Assembly: GCA_963837365.1 (NCBI GenBank)
Contig: CAWIMW010000003.1
Coordinates: forward strand, 310,001 to 374,000
DNA length: 64,000 bases
Reading direction: 5' to 3'
Origin: CAWBXL01 sp963837365
GTDB lineage: Bacteria > Acidobacteriota > Terriglobia > Terriglobales > Acidobacteriaceae
How positions within the stretch are numbered: the first letter of the stretch is position 1; every line of letters starts with the position of its first letter. Made by a program: the position numbers and the translations under genes. Below, piece after piece: positions 17,828 to 27,610 of the stretch. Below the pieces are notes generated by a model, which saw nothing but the letters and a program-made list of their open reading frames with translations, was not told the origin of the DNA and ran no database searches.

Positions 17828-18403
17828 TTATGCGCTTTTGGGACCCTTCCTTTGTTGGCTTAGCCATAAAACCCCGGAGATGGTTTTGGCATCACATATC
17901 TCTCCGTTAAAGACCATCTTCACCGCTTTGGCGAGCGGCACCATCTCGATGTGAATCACTTCATCGTCCTCCGGCTCGGCCATGCCTTCCGTCAGCTTCT
18001 CGGCCAGGAATAACGACATCGGCTCCGCCACAAATCCCGGACTGGCGAAGAAGTACAGCGCCAGCTTCCAGCGCTTGGCGCGGTAGCCGGTCTCTTCAAT
18101 CAGCTCGCGCTTAGCCGCGGCTAGGGGCTTCTCGCCTGCATCAATCCGCCCCGCAGGCAGCTCCCATAAATATTGCTGGGCGGCATGGCGATACTGATAT
18201 TCCAACAAAACCTTGGGTCCAGTGCGAGTTTCTTCGACCGCCAGAACGACCACCGATCCCGAATGCCGCACAATGTCGCGACGGGTCTGCACTCCGGAAG
18301 GCTCCAGCACCATGTCGGTGGTGACCGAGAATGCCGGCCCTTTGTAGCTAACCTTGGATGAAAGGATGCGAGCTTTCTTCTTGCTGCGGGCAGTTGGTGA
18401 CAT
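17828..18403 (-). CDS. Nudix hydrolase, ADP-ribose pyrophosphatase type
   Basis: The ATG at 18403 (MSPTARSKKKARIL) is preferred. The upstream 21 codons of the longer frame read through an intergenic repeat (gggaactgagaac words). The Nudix box GRIDAGEKPLAAAKRELIEETGY fits GX5EX7REUXEEXGU. The segment before it (VLLEYQYRHAAQQYLWELPAG) and the FFASPGFVAEP stretch after it are typical of NudF-like ADP-sugar pyrophosphatases, which cleave ADP-ribose to AMP and ribose-5-phosphate. Cytoplasmic, 191 residues. Substrate preference is inferred from the family only. Confidence 0.88.
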   Translation of the reverse strand: MSPTARSKKKARILSSKVSYKGPAFSVTTDMVLEPSGVQTRRDIVRHSGSVVVLAVEETRTGPKVLLEYQYRHAAQQYLWELPAGRIDAGEKPLAAAKRELIEETGYRAKRWKLALYFFASPGFVAEPMSLFLAEKLTEGMAEPEDDEVIHIEMVPLAKAVKMVFNGEICDAKTISGVLWLSQQRKGPKSA

Positions 18404-18525
18404 ACAAACAATATAAGGGAAGCCCACTGAGAACGGGGAACTGAGAACCGAGAACTGAAAAGTCACCCGCGCACCCAGACAGAACGACTTTTACCAAAGC
18501 CAAATGCCCTGTTATTCTGCCCGCC

Positions 18526-19377
18526 ATGGCCTCCAAACCAAGCATCACAATTGTTGGTGCAGGAAGACTAGGCATACCTCTCGCTGAAGCATTAACCAAG
18601 GCTGGATATCCACTTCATGAAATTGTTTTCCGTGACTCCAAAAGTCTGGAAAAAAGAGCCCGCAACCTACCGCGTAGCCTTCGCCGCCATACTGTATCCT
18701 GGCAAAAAGCCTGTTTCGATACCGACATCATCTGGATATGTGTGCCCGATGGACAGATCAAAGCAACGGCACTGAAATTAGAGCCGCTCACCGGGTGGAA
18801 AAAGAGGCTCGTGTTCCACTCCAGCGGCGCCCTGACCAGTGATGCCCTCCAGGTACTAAGGACCCACGGAGCTATCGTAGCTTCCGTCCATCCCCTGATG
18901 ACATTTGTGCATGGGTCGAAGCCTCTACTAAAGGGCGTGCCCTTTGGCCTGGAAGGAGATCAAACTGCTTTGCGGGCTGCCCGCAAGATCGTCGACGATT
19001 TGCGTGGAGACGCATTCGTGGTCAGGCAGCGGGACAAAGCCCTGTACCACGCCTGGGGAACATTTCTGTCTCCGTTGTTATTGGCTTTTGTAACCACCGC
19101 AGAACGAGTTGCTCGTGCCGCTGGCATGCCCGCCCAAAGCGCCCGCAAGAAGATGCTTCCCATTGTGCTCCAGACGCTGTCGAACTATGCGAACCATGGC
19201 CCGGCAAACTCCTTTAGCGGTCCGCTGGTGCGCGGCGAGGCCGCAATTGTCACACTACATTTGAAAGCGCTAGAGAGGATTCCGGAAGCCCGCGAACTCT
19301 ACCTTGCCCTGGCCAGGTCGGCCCTGCGCAATCTCCCGGTAGCCAATCGCAAAAGTCTGGAAAAATTGTTGCAGTGA
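18526..19377 (+). CDS. Rossmann-like, DUF2520 domain protein
   Basis: 283 residues. The N-terminal dinucleotide-binding motif ITIVGAGRLGIPLAEAL (residues 7-23) is followed by WICVPDGQI and VFHSSGAL, as in 6-phosphogluconate-dehydrogenase-like and pyrroline-5-carboxylate-reductase-like folds. The all-helical C-terminal half (from about 130, VHPLMTFVHG onward) matches the DUF2520 pattern. Likely an NADP-dependent oxidoreductase of unknown substrate. The start is supported by position only. It is convergent with ymdB, with five bases between the two stop codons. Confidence 0.82.
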   Translation: MASKPSITIVGAGRLGIPLAEALTKAGYPLHEIVFRDSKSLEKRARNLPRSLRRHTVSWQKACFDTDIIWICVPDGQIKATALKLEPLTGWKKRLVFHSSGALTSDALQVLRTHGAIVASVHPLMTFVHGSKPLLKGVPFGLEGDQTALRAARKIVDDLRGDAFVVRQRDKALYHAWGTFLSPLLLAFVTTAERVARAAGMPAQSARKKMLPIVLQTLSNYANHGPANSFSGPLVRGEAAIVTLHLKALERIPEARELYLALARSALRNLPVANRKSLEKLLQ

Positions 19378-19381
19378 ATGG

Positions 19382-20173
19382 TCAGCTGATCATCAATCGC
19401 TGAATACTCCGCGCCCGCCCGGTGGCCTCATCACAATCCACAATCACCGCGCATAACCGGACATCTCCGGTGGCCGGCTCAAACCGTACCGGCATATTGT
19501 TCAGAAATTTCCCCACGACCAATTCTTTTTGCACTCCAATTACGCTGTCATAAGGCCCGGTCATGCCCACATCAGTGATGTATGCAGTTCCTTTGGGAAG
19601 AACCCGCTCATCTGCCGTAGGAATGTGGGTATGCGTCCCAACCACCGCGGTCACCCTTCCATCCAGGTACCAACCCATGGAAATCTTCTCCGAGGTGGCC
19701 TCAGCATGAATATCCACAAAAATGACTTTGGCCTGGATCTGTTTCAAAAGCTGGTCCACGGTGCGGAACGGATCATCATTCGAGGCCATAAAAATCCGCC
19801 CTTGCAAATTAATCACCGCGTAGGGAACGCCATCTTTTTTCCCTTCATACATCCCCCACCCCGGCATATCCGGAGGATAATTCGCCGGCCGCAGCAGCCG
19901 CCGCGCCGGATCGCCGTGATTTCCGTTGGCAATTTCGAAGTAATCCAGGATCTCGCGCTTGTCCCAAACGTGGTTCCCGGTGGTGATGACATCAATACCC
20001 ATTTCAAACAGGTCTTCCGCCAAGGAGGGGGTGATCCCAAAGCCAGCCGCCGAGTTCTCGCCATTGGCGATGACCAGCCCGATCGAGTGTTCCCGCACCA
20101 ATCCACTCAGCCGTTCCTGCACAATCGTCCGCCCCGGGCGGCCAAAAATATCGCCAATAAAAAGAATTCGCAT
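19382..20173 (-). CDS. ymdB: YmdB-type metallophosphoesterase
   Basis: 263 residues, the standard length for the TIGR00282 family. Metal-binding motifs are in order: FIGDIFGRPGR (residues 4-14), NGENSAAG, TTGNHVWDK, FVDIHAEATSEK and VGTHTHIPTADE. Family members are di-iron 2',3'-cyclic nucleotide phosphodiesterases and affect sporulation or biofilm switching in Bacillus. It is 65 bases downstream of the solute-binding-protein gene on the same strand, so it may be the last gene of the nagZ operon. Confidence 0.93.
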   Translation of the reverse strand: MRILFIGDIFGRPGRTIVQERLSGLVREHSIGLVIANGENSAAGFGITPSLAEDLFEMGIDVITTGNHVWDKREILDYFEIANGNHGDPARRLLRPANYPPDMPGWGMYEGKKDGVPYAVINLQGRIFMASNDDPFRTVDQLLKQIQAKVIFVDIHAEATSEKISMGWYLDGRVTAVVGTHTHIPTADERVLPKGTAYITDVGMTGPYDSVIGVQKELVVGKFLNNMPVRFEPATGDVRLCAVIVDCDEATGRARSIQRLMIS

Positions 20174-20238
20174 GAGTTGTTCGATGGTATCACGCGCAAA
20201 GTTCCATCTCCGCGCACTCAGCGGCAGTCCTCTGCGTC

Positions 20239-21775
20239 TTAAGGTTTTCCCAACTCGGCGGTCTTAAGAAAATCGTAATTCCCGGAAGGATTCAGCTTGA
20301 TCCCATGCACCCGTCTTGAATAGACCAGCACATTATCGAAATACCAAAGGTCAACATAAGGCAAATCCCGGGCCAAAATCTGCTGCACCTCGGCATAAAG
20401 CTGCTTGCGCTTGGCCACGTCCAACTCCCGCCGCGCCTCTCCAATCAACTTATCCACCCGCGGGTTGGAATAAAACCCGCGATTGGCGCCCCGGGGAGGG
20501 AAGCGGTCGGAGTTGAACACCGAGATCAAAAATATCCGGGTCCTGGTTCCCGCCAATCCAGCGCAGCGAATACACCTGAAACTCACCCCGGGTAACATCC
20601 GCAAAAAAAGTGGCGGCTTCAAAGCTGCGGATATCCAGTGCAATCCCCACCTCGCGCAGTTGTTGCTGAAATATCGCCGCCATCAACCGCGAGCTTTCTT
20701 CGGTAGATGTCTTCATGGTGAGATGAAAACGGACGCCATCATGCGCCGGATACCCGGCTTGATCAAGCAGCTGACGCGCCCGCTCGGGATCGTAATCGTA
20801 GGTCGTGGTATGCCCATCGTAAGCCCAGCTCTCCGGCGGCAAAACGCTGTTCGCGGGCCGCGCAAAGTCCCGCCACAGATAGTGAATCAGCGGCTCCCGG
20901 TTGATGGCGTATGCAATGGCCTGGCGCACCCGCACGTCTTTAAGAATCGGATCGCGCAGATTGAACCCCATGTACTGCATCACCGTCCCCGGAGGGCTGA
21001 GCACCGCAAGATTCGGGTCGCGTTTGAGAGTCAGCACCATGTCTGAAACCAGCGACCGGGGAGAAGAAACATCCGCGCTACCCTTGCGCAGTTCCAAAGC
21101 GCGAGTAGTCACATCAGGAACCACATTGAAGCGGACTCTTTCCAGCCGGGCTTTCTCGCCCCAATACTCATCGTTCCGCTGAATCACAACCTCCTTGTCG
21201 AGCTCTGAGCTGACAAAACGAAACGGCCCCGACCCGATGGGATGACGGCTGAGCTCCTCCCCGCTCCCGTAAGGCACGATGCCCATGGCTTCGCCCGCCA
21301 GGTTCCACAACAACGTCGCCATCGGCTCTTTGAGGTGAAACACGACCGTGTAATCATCCGGCGCGTCAATATGATCCACAGAGCTATAGGTCGAGCCCTT
21401 GGCACTTCTGACCTTGCCTTGCATCAGCGAATCAAACGACCACTTCACATCGCGGGAAGTGAGGGGGCGCCCATCGTGGAACTTGATTCCCTTGCGCAGA
21501 TGGAACACATAGGTCAGCGGATCGGGAATGTCCCACCGTTCGGCCAGTCCGGGAGCAGCATTCAGGTGTTCATCCCGCGTAAGCAAATCATCAAAAATCA
21601 ACCCATCAATGCACTCCGACTGCGCATCAGTTCCCACTCGCGGATCGAGGTTGGTAGGGCTGCTCTCGATGATCATCACCAACGTGTTTGGATCAGTTCG
21701 GTGGGAGCACGAGAGCAGAGAGACGACCAGCAACAGGCTGGCGCAAATACCCAGGCACCGCATGAGCCCGCTCAT
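20239..21775 (-). CDS. ABC transporter peptide-type substrate-binding lipoprotein, one frameshift
   Basis: SBP_bac_5 family. The N-terminus is a lipoprotein signal ending SLLSC (Cys23), and the family signature is visible as LTYVFHLRKGIKFHDGRPLTSRDVKW. The frame changes once near 20515: upstream reads WIGGNQDPDIFDLG and the continuation reads RFPPRGANRGFYSNPRVDKLIGEAR to the stop at 20239. Joined length is about 510 residues, normal for DppA/OppA-like proteins. I infer that the protein sits on the outer face of the inner membrane and hands peptides, or possibly muropeptides, to a permease. No permease gene is nearby. Its ATG overlaps the stop of the DUF1697 gene (ATGA), part of a coupled operon starting at nagZ. 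Confidence 0.85.
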
Positions 21776-22324
21776 CGGCCGCCCTCCTGCGCCAACGCAT
21801 GGAGGCTGGTCACCGTCCTCCAGTTGCGGACCGTGGCCTCCACGCCCAGGACCTTTTCCAGAAAGTTGGTATTCAGCTTGGTCTTGGCAAATCCGTTTGC
21901 ATAGTAGAGGTAGAGATTGTCACCGCGGATATGGAACGGTTCCGGCCCGGGGGCAATGCCCGTAGCTTCTGCACCACCGCTTTCGTGGGCTCAGCGGAAA
22001 GGAACGCGACACAGAGTTTGATTGTCTGCAAATTCGCTTTTCGGGCAGGAAGGGATTGTTTCGCACAACTGCTGCCATCTCACCGTCAGTCCGTACGACA
22101 ACTCTGGCTGAGAAGCCAAACTCATCCACTATCATCGCCTCGATCTTTTTCGTCAGCGCAGTCGGACTTTGCTTCGCCGCCCGGAATACGATGTTCCCGC
22201 TCTGCACGTAGGTCTTCACATCGCCGAGCTTCATGCCCTCGCAGCCCGCCCGTAGCTTTTCCATCTTTATACGCTTGTGCGGTCCGATGTTGATCCCGCG
22301 CAGCAATGCAATATAGACCGGCAT
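21772..22324 (-). CDS. DUF1697 family protein, two frame breaks
   Basis: The N-terminal half is a clean DUF1697 sequence: YIALLRGINIGPHKRIKM (4-21), then TYVQSGNIVFRA and FGFSARVVVRT. After NNPFLPEK the frame must shift near 22045 (an AAAA run) to read ANLQTIKLCVAFLSAEPT. It shifts again near 21955 (a CCCCCGGG run) to read PEPFHIRGDNLYLYY and AKTKLNTNFLEKVLGV, ending at a TGA that overlaps the next gene's ATG. Both breaks are one missing base in a homopolymer, so sequence error is likely. Function of the family is unknown. It lies ten bases after anmK. Confidence 0.75.
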
Positions 22325-22333
22325 TGGTTTGAT

Positions 22334-23547
22334 CTAAGGATAAGAGATTTTTCCCAGCACCGCAGCCCGCTTCGCTCCGGTCGCTGCTGGCACATTCGAG
22401 GGCAGCCGGTTCCAGGTCTGGTAAGCCAGCAAGGCAAACGCCGCCGCTTCCTTCGCTTCCGCCGGCAAACCGAATTCCTCCGATGTTCCTCAGCTTCAAC
22501 CCCAGCGGCCGAAATTCCACGTCCAACATTTTCATCAGGGTCGAGTTCTTTGCCCCTCCGCCCGAGACCACAAAATCCTTGTAGTTGGCCTCGGTCGTCA
22601 GCAACCGCCGCACCGCATCGGCAATCGATCTGCTGGTAAGAGCGGTGGCCGTAGCAATCACGTCCCGCTTGCCGGCCCGTCCGCATAGCTTCACAAATCT
22701 CCGCACAAATTCCCGCCCAAACTGCTCCCGGCCCGCGGTCTTCGGAGGCCGGCGGCGAAAGTAGGCCTCGCGTAAAAGGCCAGTGACTACTTTGTCCAGA
22801 ACTTTTCCCGACGCCGGCAATTCGCCCGCCGCGATCATAGGGCTTGCCAAAGCAGCGCGCCGTCAGTGCATCAATCACCATGTTCCCCGGCCCGGTGTCG
22901 AAGGCAATCACCTGCTCCGCCGAAGCACCCGCAGGAATCGCAGTCAGGTTGGCGATCCCGCCGATGTTCTGCACGATCCGGCCCACCCGCGCATCCCGAT
23001 ACAGAAGATAATCAAGAAAGGGAACCAGCGGCGCGCCCTTGCCTCCCGCCGCCATATCCGCAGGACGAAAATCCGACACCACCGGCACGCCAACCCGGGC
23101 CGCAATGACTGCTCCTTCTCCGGTCTGCCAGGTCACAGCCAGCTTGCGGCCGAGGTAAGGAGCAGCATCCCCCTGATGATACAAAGTCTGCCCATGACAC
23201 CCCACCAGCTCCGCTAAAGCGCGTAACCTGTGCTGCGTGGCCAGCACCGCCTCGGCATACAACTCCGCCAGTAAAAAATTCAACCGAGCCAAATTAGCCA
23301 CGCAGGCACGCGGTGAGTTCATAACCTCCAGCACGGCCGCCCGCACTTTTTTAGGGTAGGGATACTCAGCATGGCCGAGCAAGCGAACCGTGTAGGGCGG
23401 ACACTCCCTTCGGCTTGGCTCAGGGCAGGCCTGTCCGCCTGCCGGCAGCGCCCCAGATGCTGCGCGGGACCCGTTCTCCTCAATCCGCACCAGGGCAACA
23501 TTGATCCCATCCGCCGAAGTCCCGCTCATCACCCCAGCCACTATCAT
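22334..23547 (-). CDS. anmK: Anhydro-N-acetylmuramic acid kinase, two frame breaks and a repeat insert
   Basis: Start is the ATG at 23547 (MIVAGVMSGTSADGIN). Its first bases overlap the nagZ stop as ATGA. Family motifs: GCHGQTLYHQ, VVSDFRPADMAAGGKGAPLVP, NIGGIANL, AFDTGPGNMVIDA. The frame shifts near 22845 (continuing MIAAGELPASGKVLDK, then VSGGGAKN) and near 22475 (continuing EEFGLPAEAKEAAAF to the stop at 22334). Between about residues 50 and 70 an extra segment with the word ACPEPSRR comes from a palindromic DNA repeat. AnmK converts 1,6-anhydroMurNAc to MurNAc-6-phosphate during cell-wall recycling, acting on the sugar released by NagZ, its upstream neighbour. Confidence 0.88.
23396..23439. 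repeat. Palindromic 'PEPSRR' repeat inside anmK
   Basis: Inverted arms GGCGGACA (23396-23403) and TGTCCGCC (23432-23439) enclose the word CCCTTCGGCTTGGCTCAGGG. This resembles the widespread intergenic repeat with a CTTCG...CTCAGGG core. Here it lies in frame in a conserved coding region and encodes an extra peptide with ACPEPSRR. Confidence 0.65.
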
Positions 23548-24644
23548 GCCGACTCCTGCCGCTCGATGGCCCCAAGCCGCACCTGTTCCCCAAACTCCCA
23601 AAGCTGACGCGTCAGCTTCTGAACTTTCTCCACCGTGGGAGGCTGCACCTTCCGCTTCATTTCAGAAGACTTCTTCTTGAATGCCAGCACACGCGCCGTA
23701 GACTCCGCAACTCTGCGCGCAAACCGCCGGTCCCGCTCCGCCTCGCGCACCAGCGCCTCATAAGCCCGCACCACCAGCTCTTCCCGCCGGCAGATCAGGC
23801 ACAAATCGCCCCCGGCACGAATGAACTCGACCGCCACATCCTCGATCGGAGCCGTCTTCAGCACCGCTCCCATTTCCATATCATCGGAAACGATCAAACC
23901 GCGGTAGCCAATTCGCTTGCGCAGAACATCGGTAATCCATTTCCTTGAGAGCGAAGCCGGAAGCCCGTCCTTGGTCACCGCCGGATAATTGGCATGACCC
24001 ACCAGCACCATGGGCAACTCCCGCCGCATGACCCGATAGGGAACCAGGTCCTCCTCCCACATCTTCCGCAGTGGCTTGTTCACCGAAGGCAGCTCGTGAT
24101 GGGTGTCCAGATTGGCCTCGCCCAGCCCGGGAAAATGCTTGCCGGAGCCGATCACGCCCGCCGAGCGCAGTCCCGCTAGAAATTCCCGGGCATAAGCAAT
24201 CACCTGCTTCGGTCCTTCCGAAACCGCGCGCGAGCGCATCACCGCGCGCGAAGCCGCAAATGCCAAATCCAGCACCGGAGCAAAATCGGTATTGAACCCC
24301 AGCGTGCGGCAAGTGTCGCCGATGATCCGCCCATGTTTGCGGAAGAGTCTACGGTCTCCAGTGGCAAACACCTCGGCGGCGGAAGGCGAGGGCCCAATCG
24401 CGTTGCGAAACCGGTCCACCAGCCCGCCTTCAAGGTCCACAGCAGTAAATATAGGTGCGGATACGCAAGCCCGGCAGTCATGCAACAGCCGGTGGGTCTG
24501 TTCCGGCCCTGCAATGTTGCGAGCAAAGAGAATGACGCCCGCAGGCTGAACCCGAGTGAACAGCGATTGGAGCGAGCGGTTCATCTCGGCAGGCTCAAAG
24601 CCGACAATCAAAAGCTGTCCGATTTGTTCTTTAAGAGAATTCAA
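23544..24644 (-). CDS. nagZ: Beta-N-acetylhexosaminidase (GH3 family)
   Basis: 366 residues, a single-domain GH3 enzyme. The bacterial NagZ signature KHFPGLGEANLDTHHELP carries the Lys-His and Asp-x-His loop used for substrate and general acid, and the nucleophile Asp is in LIVSDDMEMGA. The N-terminus (GQLLIVGFEPAEMN, GVILFARNI) is typical. Cytoplasmic NagZ releases GlcNAc from GlcNAc-anhydroMurNAc peptides in wall recycling. It is the first gene of a coupled minus-strand run nagZ-anmK-DUF1697-SBP, which supports that role. The C-terminal 50 residues are Lys-rich and longer than in short NagZ proteins. Confidence 0.92.
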   Translation of the reverse strand: MNSLKEQIGQLLIVGFEPAEMNRSLQSLFTRVQPAGVILFARNIAGPEQTHRLLHDCRACVSAPIFTAVDLEGGLVDRFRNAIGPSPSAAEVFATGDRRLFRKHGRIIGDTCRTLGFNTDFAPVLDLAFAASRAVMRSRAVSEGPKQVIAYAREFLAGLRSAGVIGSGKHFPGLGEANLDTHHELPSVNKPLRKMWEEDLVPYRVMRRELPMVLVGHANYPAVTKDGLPASLSRKWITDVLRKRIGYRGLIVSDDMEMGAVLKTAPIEDVAVEFIRAGGDLCLICRREELVVRAYEALVREAERDRRFARRVAESTARVLAFKKKSSEMKRKVQPPTVEKVQKLTRQLWEFGEQVRLGAIERQESA

Positions 24645-24752
24645 GCGGCCTGATATCAGGGTATGCCAGGGGAGTACTCAATGGGAGATCAAACTTGATA
24701 CCCGCACGAATCAAACAACCGAAAACGAATACTGGACATGAGCAAAGGGAAG

Positions 24753-24806
24753 GGCACGAGTTCCACTCGTGCCGCTAGGATTCACCAAATGCCCGCGCTT
24801 TAGCGC
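24753..24806. repeat. Interspersed GGCACG hairpin element, copy 2
   Basis: Arms GGCACGAGT (24753-24761) and ACTCGTGCC (24765-24773) pair perfectly around a 3-base loop. The second module GCGCTTTAGCGC is at 24795-24806. It lies in the spacer just after mutS. Confidence 0.75.
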
Positions 24807-24816
24807 CTGGGGTACT

Positions 24817-27459
24817 TTAAATTTCCTTCTTCAACTCCGCCAACAAATTCAGCGCCTCCAGCGGCGTCAACCGGTTCAAATCCACTTCCCGCAACTTCTC
24901 CAACACCGGCTGCGACAAGGGAGTAAAAATCGTAAGCTGCGCCGGCGGCCCAGCCCCCGGCGAAAGATGCCCGGTCACTTGTTGCTCCGCGCTTTCATGC
25001 TCCGCCAGCACCTCCCGCGCCCGTTCGATGACCTCAGCCGGAAGTCCAGCCAGCTTGGCCACTTCGATCCCATAGCTGCGGTCGGCCGCCCCCGGTTCGA
25101 CTTTGCGCAAAAACACGATCCCGCCACCGGTTTCCTTCACCGAGACGTGATAGTTCTTCACCCCAGATAGCAACTCGGCCAACTCAGTCAATTCGAAATA
25201 ATGGGTGGCAAACAAAGTCTTGGCCCGGGTGCGCGAATGAATATACTCAACCGCCGCCCAGGCAATGGCCAGGCCATCATAGGTCGAAGTCCCGCGGCCC
25301 ACTTCATCGAGCAACACCAGCTGACCGTGGAGTCGCCGTATGCAGAATGGCCGCAGTTTCGGTCATCTCCACCATAAAGGTTGACCGCCCGCGGGCCAGA
25401 TTGTCGCTCGCCCCGATGCGGGTGAACACCCGGTCCACAATTCCCAGCCGCGCCGAGCGCGCGGGAACAAACGAGCCCATCTGCGCCAGAATGACAATCA
25501 GCGCCGCTTGCCGTAGATATGTGGATTTCCCGCCCATGTTCGGCCCGGTCAGCACCAACACGGTATGCGTGGTCGAGTTCAAATACAGATCATTGGGCAC
25601 AAAGCGCTCGGACGAAGCCATCTCCATCTGCTCGATGACCGGATGCCGCCCCTCGACAATTTCAATGTCCGCGGAATCGTCAAACTGGGGACGGCAGTAA
25701 TTGCGCAGGGCCGCGATGTGGGCCAAAGACGCCAGTACATCCACTTCCGCCAGGGCCAGCGCCGTCTGCCGGATGCGCCGGGCTTCTCCCCCAATCGCCG
25801 ACCGCAACTCGGCAAATAGCCGCCGCTCAATTTCGACGATTTTCTCCTGCGCATCGAGAATTTTCGATTCGTATTCCTTCAACTCAGGAGTGGTGAATCG
25901 CTCGGCGTTCACCAAGGTCTGCTTACGCTCATAATCCGGCGGGGCCAGATGCAGGTTGGGTTTTGAAATCTCGATGTAATATCCAAAAATATTGTTGAAC
26001 TTCACTTTGAGCGATGCGATCCCGGTCCGCTGCCGCTCCCGCTGCTCAATCTGCGCGACATACTGTTTGCTGTTACGGCTGAGATCGCGCAGCTCATCAA
26101 GCTCTTTGTCCACGCCGGACTGAATCACGCCGCCGTCACTTAAAGAAATCGGCGGCTCCGCCACAATCGAGTCCTCGATTTTCTTGCGGAGATCACTCAA
26201 CTCATCGACTGAGGCGTGCAGGCTTTTCAGCCGGTCAGCCATGAAATGGGTGAGGGAAGCGCGGACTGTCGGGATTTTCGCCAGCGAAGCGGCCAGCGCC
26301 AAAAGATCCCGTGGGTTGGCAGTCTCCAGCGTCACCCGGCTCAGCAGCCGTTCCAGGTCCAAAATCCCATCCAGCGCCCGCCGCAATTCCTCGCGATGGA
26401 CCGTCGCCTTTACTTGGGATTCGACTGCATCCAGCCGCCCATTGATCTCCGCTGGATCAATCGCAGGCCGCAGCAGCCAGGCGCGCAGAAGCCGCTTACC
26501 CATCGGGGTGACCGTGGCGTCGATGGCGCGAAATACAGTGGTCCCGGAATCGGCGTTGGCGAATAGCGGCTCGATCAATTCAAGATTCCGAACCGTGACC
26601 GTGTCCAGCACCAGGCAGTTCTGCCGCTCATAAAAACCGATGCGGTCTACATGGTCGAGCGTCCCCCGCTGGGTCGTTCGCACGTAATATAGGATGGCCC
26701 CGGCCGCCGAAGCCGCCGCCGGTTTTCCCGCCAGCCCAAAGCCCTCCAAAGATAAAACCCCAAAATGATTCTCGACCAAAGGAATGGCGTGATCAGGAGC
26801 AAAAATCCAGTCATCCAGCGGAGTCTCAGCCCAACCCGAGGCCGTCTGGAGGCGGGGCTCTGCCCCGCCACTCCGGGCAAGGCCCGGCAGACGCAGTCCT
26901 TTCCAAGCAGCGGAGCAGAAGACCCATAGAGCAACTCTTTTGGCCGTAACTGTTGAAGTTCTTCTTGAATTCTTCGTCCAGCCTCCTCTCCGCTAAACTC
27001 CGTCGCCCGAAACTCACCGGTAGATAAATCCAAGGCCGCAAAACCAACCCGGTCTCCCGTCGAGGCCACCGCCGCCAGAAAATTGTTCTCTTCCGAACTC
27101 AAGGACGCATCCGCCGCCGTCCCCGGAGTGACCACCCGGGTCACTTCCCGCCGCACCAATTTCTTGGCCAGCCGCGCATCCTCCATCTGGTCGCAGATGG
27201 CCACCTTGAATCCTTTGCGGATGAGCTTGGAGATATATCCTTCCGCTGCGTGGTAGGGCACCCCGCACATGGGAACAGCGATGCCTTTTTCTTTGTTGCG
27301 GGAAGTGAGGGTAATCTGCAACTCGCGCGCCGCGGTCACCGCATCGTCAAAGAAAAGTTCATAGAAGTCCCCCAGCCGAAAAAAGAGTAGCGCGCTGGGA
27401 TGGTCTTTTTTGATCGCGGTGTATTGCCGCATCAGCGGCGTGGACGGCTCGGTGTTCAT
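24817..27459 (-). CDS. mutS: DNA mismatch repair protein MutS, two frame breaks
   Basis: I prefer the ATG at 27459 (MNTEPSTPLMRQY) over a GTG one codon upstream. The N-terminal mismatch-binding domain has the Phe-x-Glu loop in FFRLGDFYELFFDDA. The frame shifts near 26845, after LLYGSSAPLLGKD, beside a perfect GC hairpin. It resumes with AETPLDDWIFAPDH and the core domains, including the ATPase Walker A (TGPNMGGKSTYLRQ). It shifts again near 25325 to read LLDEVGRGTSTYDGLA (Walker B), ATHYFELTELAELL and the C-terminus. Joined length of about 880 residues is normal. MutS recognises mismatches and small loops. Two breaks in so conserved a gene suggest sequence error, unless the strain is a mutator. 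Confidence 0.9.
26858..26876. repeat. Perfect GC hairpin inside mutS
   Basis: The arms of GGCGGGGC-TCT-GCCCCGCC pair over eight bases. It lies in the linker between the first two MutS domains, where the frame also breaks. It looks like an inserted repeat unit, but might only be local coding sequence. Confidence 0.5.
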
Positions 27460-27610
27460 CACGGCTTTCGTGCGCGGATTATAGCAAACGAAGCTACGTC
27501 CTTTGGGTGTGCAAAACCCGACTGATTTCCTTTCTGGTCTCTGCGCACTCGGCGATTTCGACGGTGGAGAACTTTGCTTCTCACCTCGATTCTCAGTACC
27601 CTAGTGCACC

